Below, one piece after another: positions 63,120 through 64,000 of a DNA stretch of 64,000 nt. The position numbers and the translations under genes were made by a program. Within the stretch, counting starts at the first letter, position 1. Each line of letters starts with the position of its first letter. Below the pieces are notes generated by a model, which did no database searches, had not been told where the DNA came from, and saw only the letters and a list, made by a program, of their open reading frames with translations. The DNA is from an uncultured Acidobacteriia bacterium (GTDB lineage: Bacteria > Acidobacteriota > Terriglobia > Bryobacterales > Bryobacteraceae), in contig CAIXXM010000096.1 of NCBI GenBank assembly GCA_903923395.1, forward strand, positions 54,276-118,275. The letters run 5' to 3'.

Positions 63120-63374
63120 GGTTCTTCTCTCCAACTTGCCTACATGGGCTTTGACAGCTCAGCGTGTAACATTTTGCACTTCCCGGACACACTGGCTGAA
63201 CCGAAACTACAGAAAGTATACGCCCAATAATGACTGGCTGGTTACACCAATCAATCAAGAATGTAAAAAAAGCTCTTACCACCACAACAAACTACAGTCA
63301 TAGTGCGGCGACGTCAAAAAAAACTTGAAAAAAACGCTAAAGTTTCCTCTGAAATTGCCGATGGTCTATTGTCT

Positions 63375-64000
63375 ATGGATCACTACTGCTGCCTTGCCAA
63401 CGAAAAGAAATCGCCAGCCGAATGGCAATACATTTGTTTTCAGGATGCCCTGCCAACCGGGGCACTGGAACCGGCCGCGCTGCTCGTTTGGATTGACAGC
63501 CATACGGACCGCAAACAGGCGGTGCGTTGGCTGCGTGAGCATAGGCCCAGGATTCCTTTCTTTACCGTCGATGTAGATGCCTCCGTGGATCAATTGGAGC
63601 TTTGGATGGAGCTGGGCGCGGAAAGTGTACTCAACCCCGGTACAGCATTTGCCACGGTCCAGACCTTGACGAGAGCGCGGATCGGAGTGCACCTTCTTGG
63701 ACAAAGCCCGGAGATCGCCTCGGCACGGGACCGGATCGCCTTAGTTGCCCCGCGAAGATGCAGTGTTCTTATCGAGGGGGAGACGGGAACAGGCAAGGAG
63801 GTCGCCGCACGCTCCATCCACGAGATGAGTGACCGGAAGAACAGTCCGTTTGTAACCGTAAATTGCGCAGCGATACCGGAAACATTATTGGAGGCCGAGT
63901 TGTTCGGGCACGTGAAGGGAGCCTTCACGGGTGCATTGCAGACCAGGATTGGAAAATTCGAGGCGGCAAACAAGGGGACAATTTTTCTGGATGAAATCGG
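63375..64000 (+). CDS. Sigma-54-dependent transcription activator, cut by window edge
   Basis: About 208 residues are visible from the ATG at 63375; the frame is open back to a GTG at 63303, so the start is uncertain. The N-terminal about 100 residues have a receiver-like pattern but no obvious phosphorylated Asp ([22 protein letters not shown], in part). Then comes the AAA+ sigma-54 activator domain: [10 protein letters not shown], Walker [25 protein letters not shown] with the GAFTGA loop that touches sigma-54, and the beginning of Walker B (GTIFLDEI). The rest, normally a DNA-binding helix-turn-helix, is outside the window. It probably activates a promoter recognised by RpoN. Confidence 0.9.
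   Translation, partial: MDHYCCLANEKKSPAEWQYICFQDALPTGALEPAALLVWIDSHTDRKQAVRWLREHRPRIPFFTVDVDASVDQLELWMELGAESVLNPGTAFATVQTLTRARIGVHLLGQSPEIASARDRIALVAPRRCSVLIEGETGTGKEVAARSIHEMSDRKNSPFVTVNCAAIPETLLEAELFGHVKGAFTGALQTRIGKFEAANKGTIFLDEI

Overview
The window reads as chromosomal DNA of a Gram-negative bacterium with fairly high GC, most likely an acidobacterium of the Bryobacter/Solibacter kind. The pointers are an Oar-like TonB-dependent receptor with a carboxypeptidase-regulatory N-terminus, two tandem secreted proteins of the acidobacterial von Willebrand type, KDO (LPS) biosynthesis genes, a fused TrpE-TrpG, and many secreted sugar-acid or sugar oxidoreductases. The phylum call is inferred from gene content, not from a marker phylogeny.

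Layout. 1-11 kb: TonB receptor; orphan larB; a beta-lactamase-like/NamZ fusion for muropeptide recycling; a small basic protein; an operon of two transporters (APC permease and sodium:solute symporter); a secreted repeat protein. 11-16 kb: FmdB zinc ribbon; EAL-HDOD signalling protein; an SDR plus zinc alcohol dehydrogenase pair; a membrane protein. 15.8-20 kb (minus): tightly packed kdsB-pyrG-kdsA followed by a type IV pilin and a diverged pilin copy. 20-24.8 kb: two VWFA proteins with a 68-residue gene, purE-purK, a small zinc ribbon and a DUF1223 protein. 24.8-30.5 kb (minus): a three-part heavy-metal RND efflux pump. 30.7-39.8 kb: a large envelope protein, ThuA protein, trpEG, an ExeA-like ATPase, a YihY membrane protein, a GT-C-like membrane protein and secG.

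39.8-43.7 kb is the accessory highlight. The 3' end of a tRNA-Leu(GAG) is repeated exactly (23 bp) 3.75 kb downstream, framing a small, visibly more AT-rich island with only three genes. These are a protein with a HEPN-type RNxxxH motif and a TPR-like C-terminus, an AAA_21/ABC-type ATPase, and a DUF4276 protein with TOPRIM-like acidic motifs whose start overlaps the ATPase stop. No integrase is present. I read this as a candidate anti-phage or toxin-type system; that is inference.

43.9-64 kb: lipoprotein cyclophilin, a lipoprotein amidohydrolase with a secreted partner, DUF4242, an ArnT-like transferase, two Fic AMP-transferase genes each preceded by a palindromic operator (the second with an array of five half-sites around a perfect -10 box and the start codon), a GMC oxidoreductase with its Tat-exported small subunit, a J-like plus leucine-rich-repeat protein, DUF2264, a Gfo/Idh/MocA oxidoreductase with a sugar isomerase-like partner, a giant FeS/FAD oxidoreductase fusion, two small membrane proteins, and the start of a sigma-54 activator cut off by the window edge.
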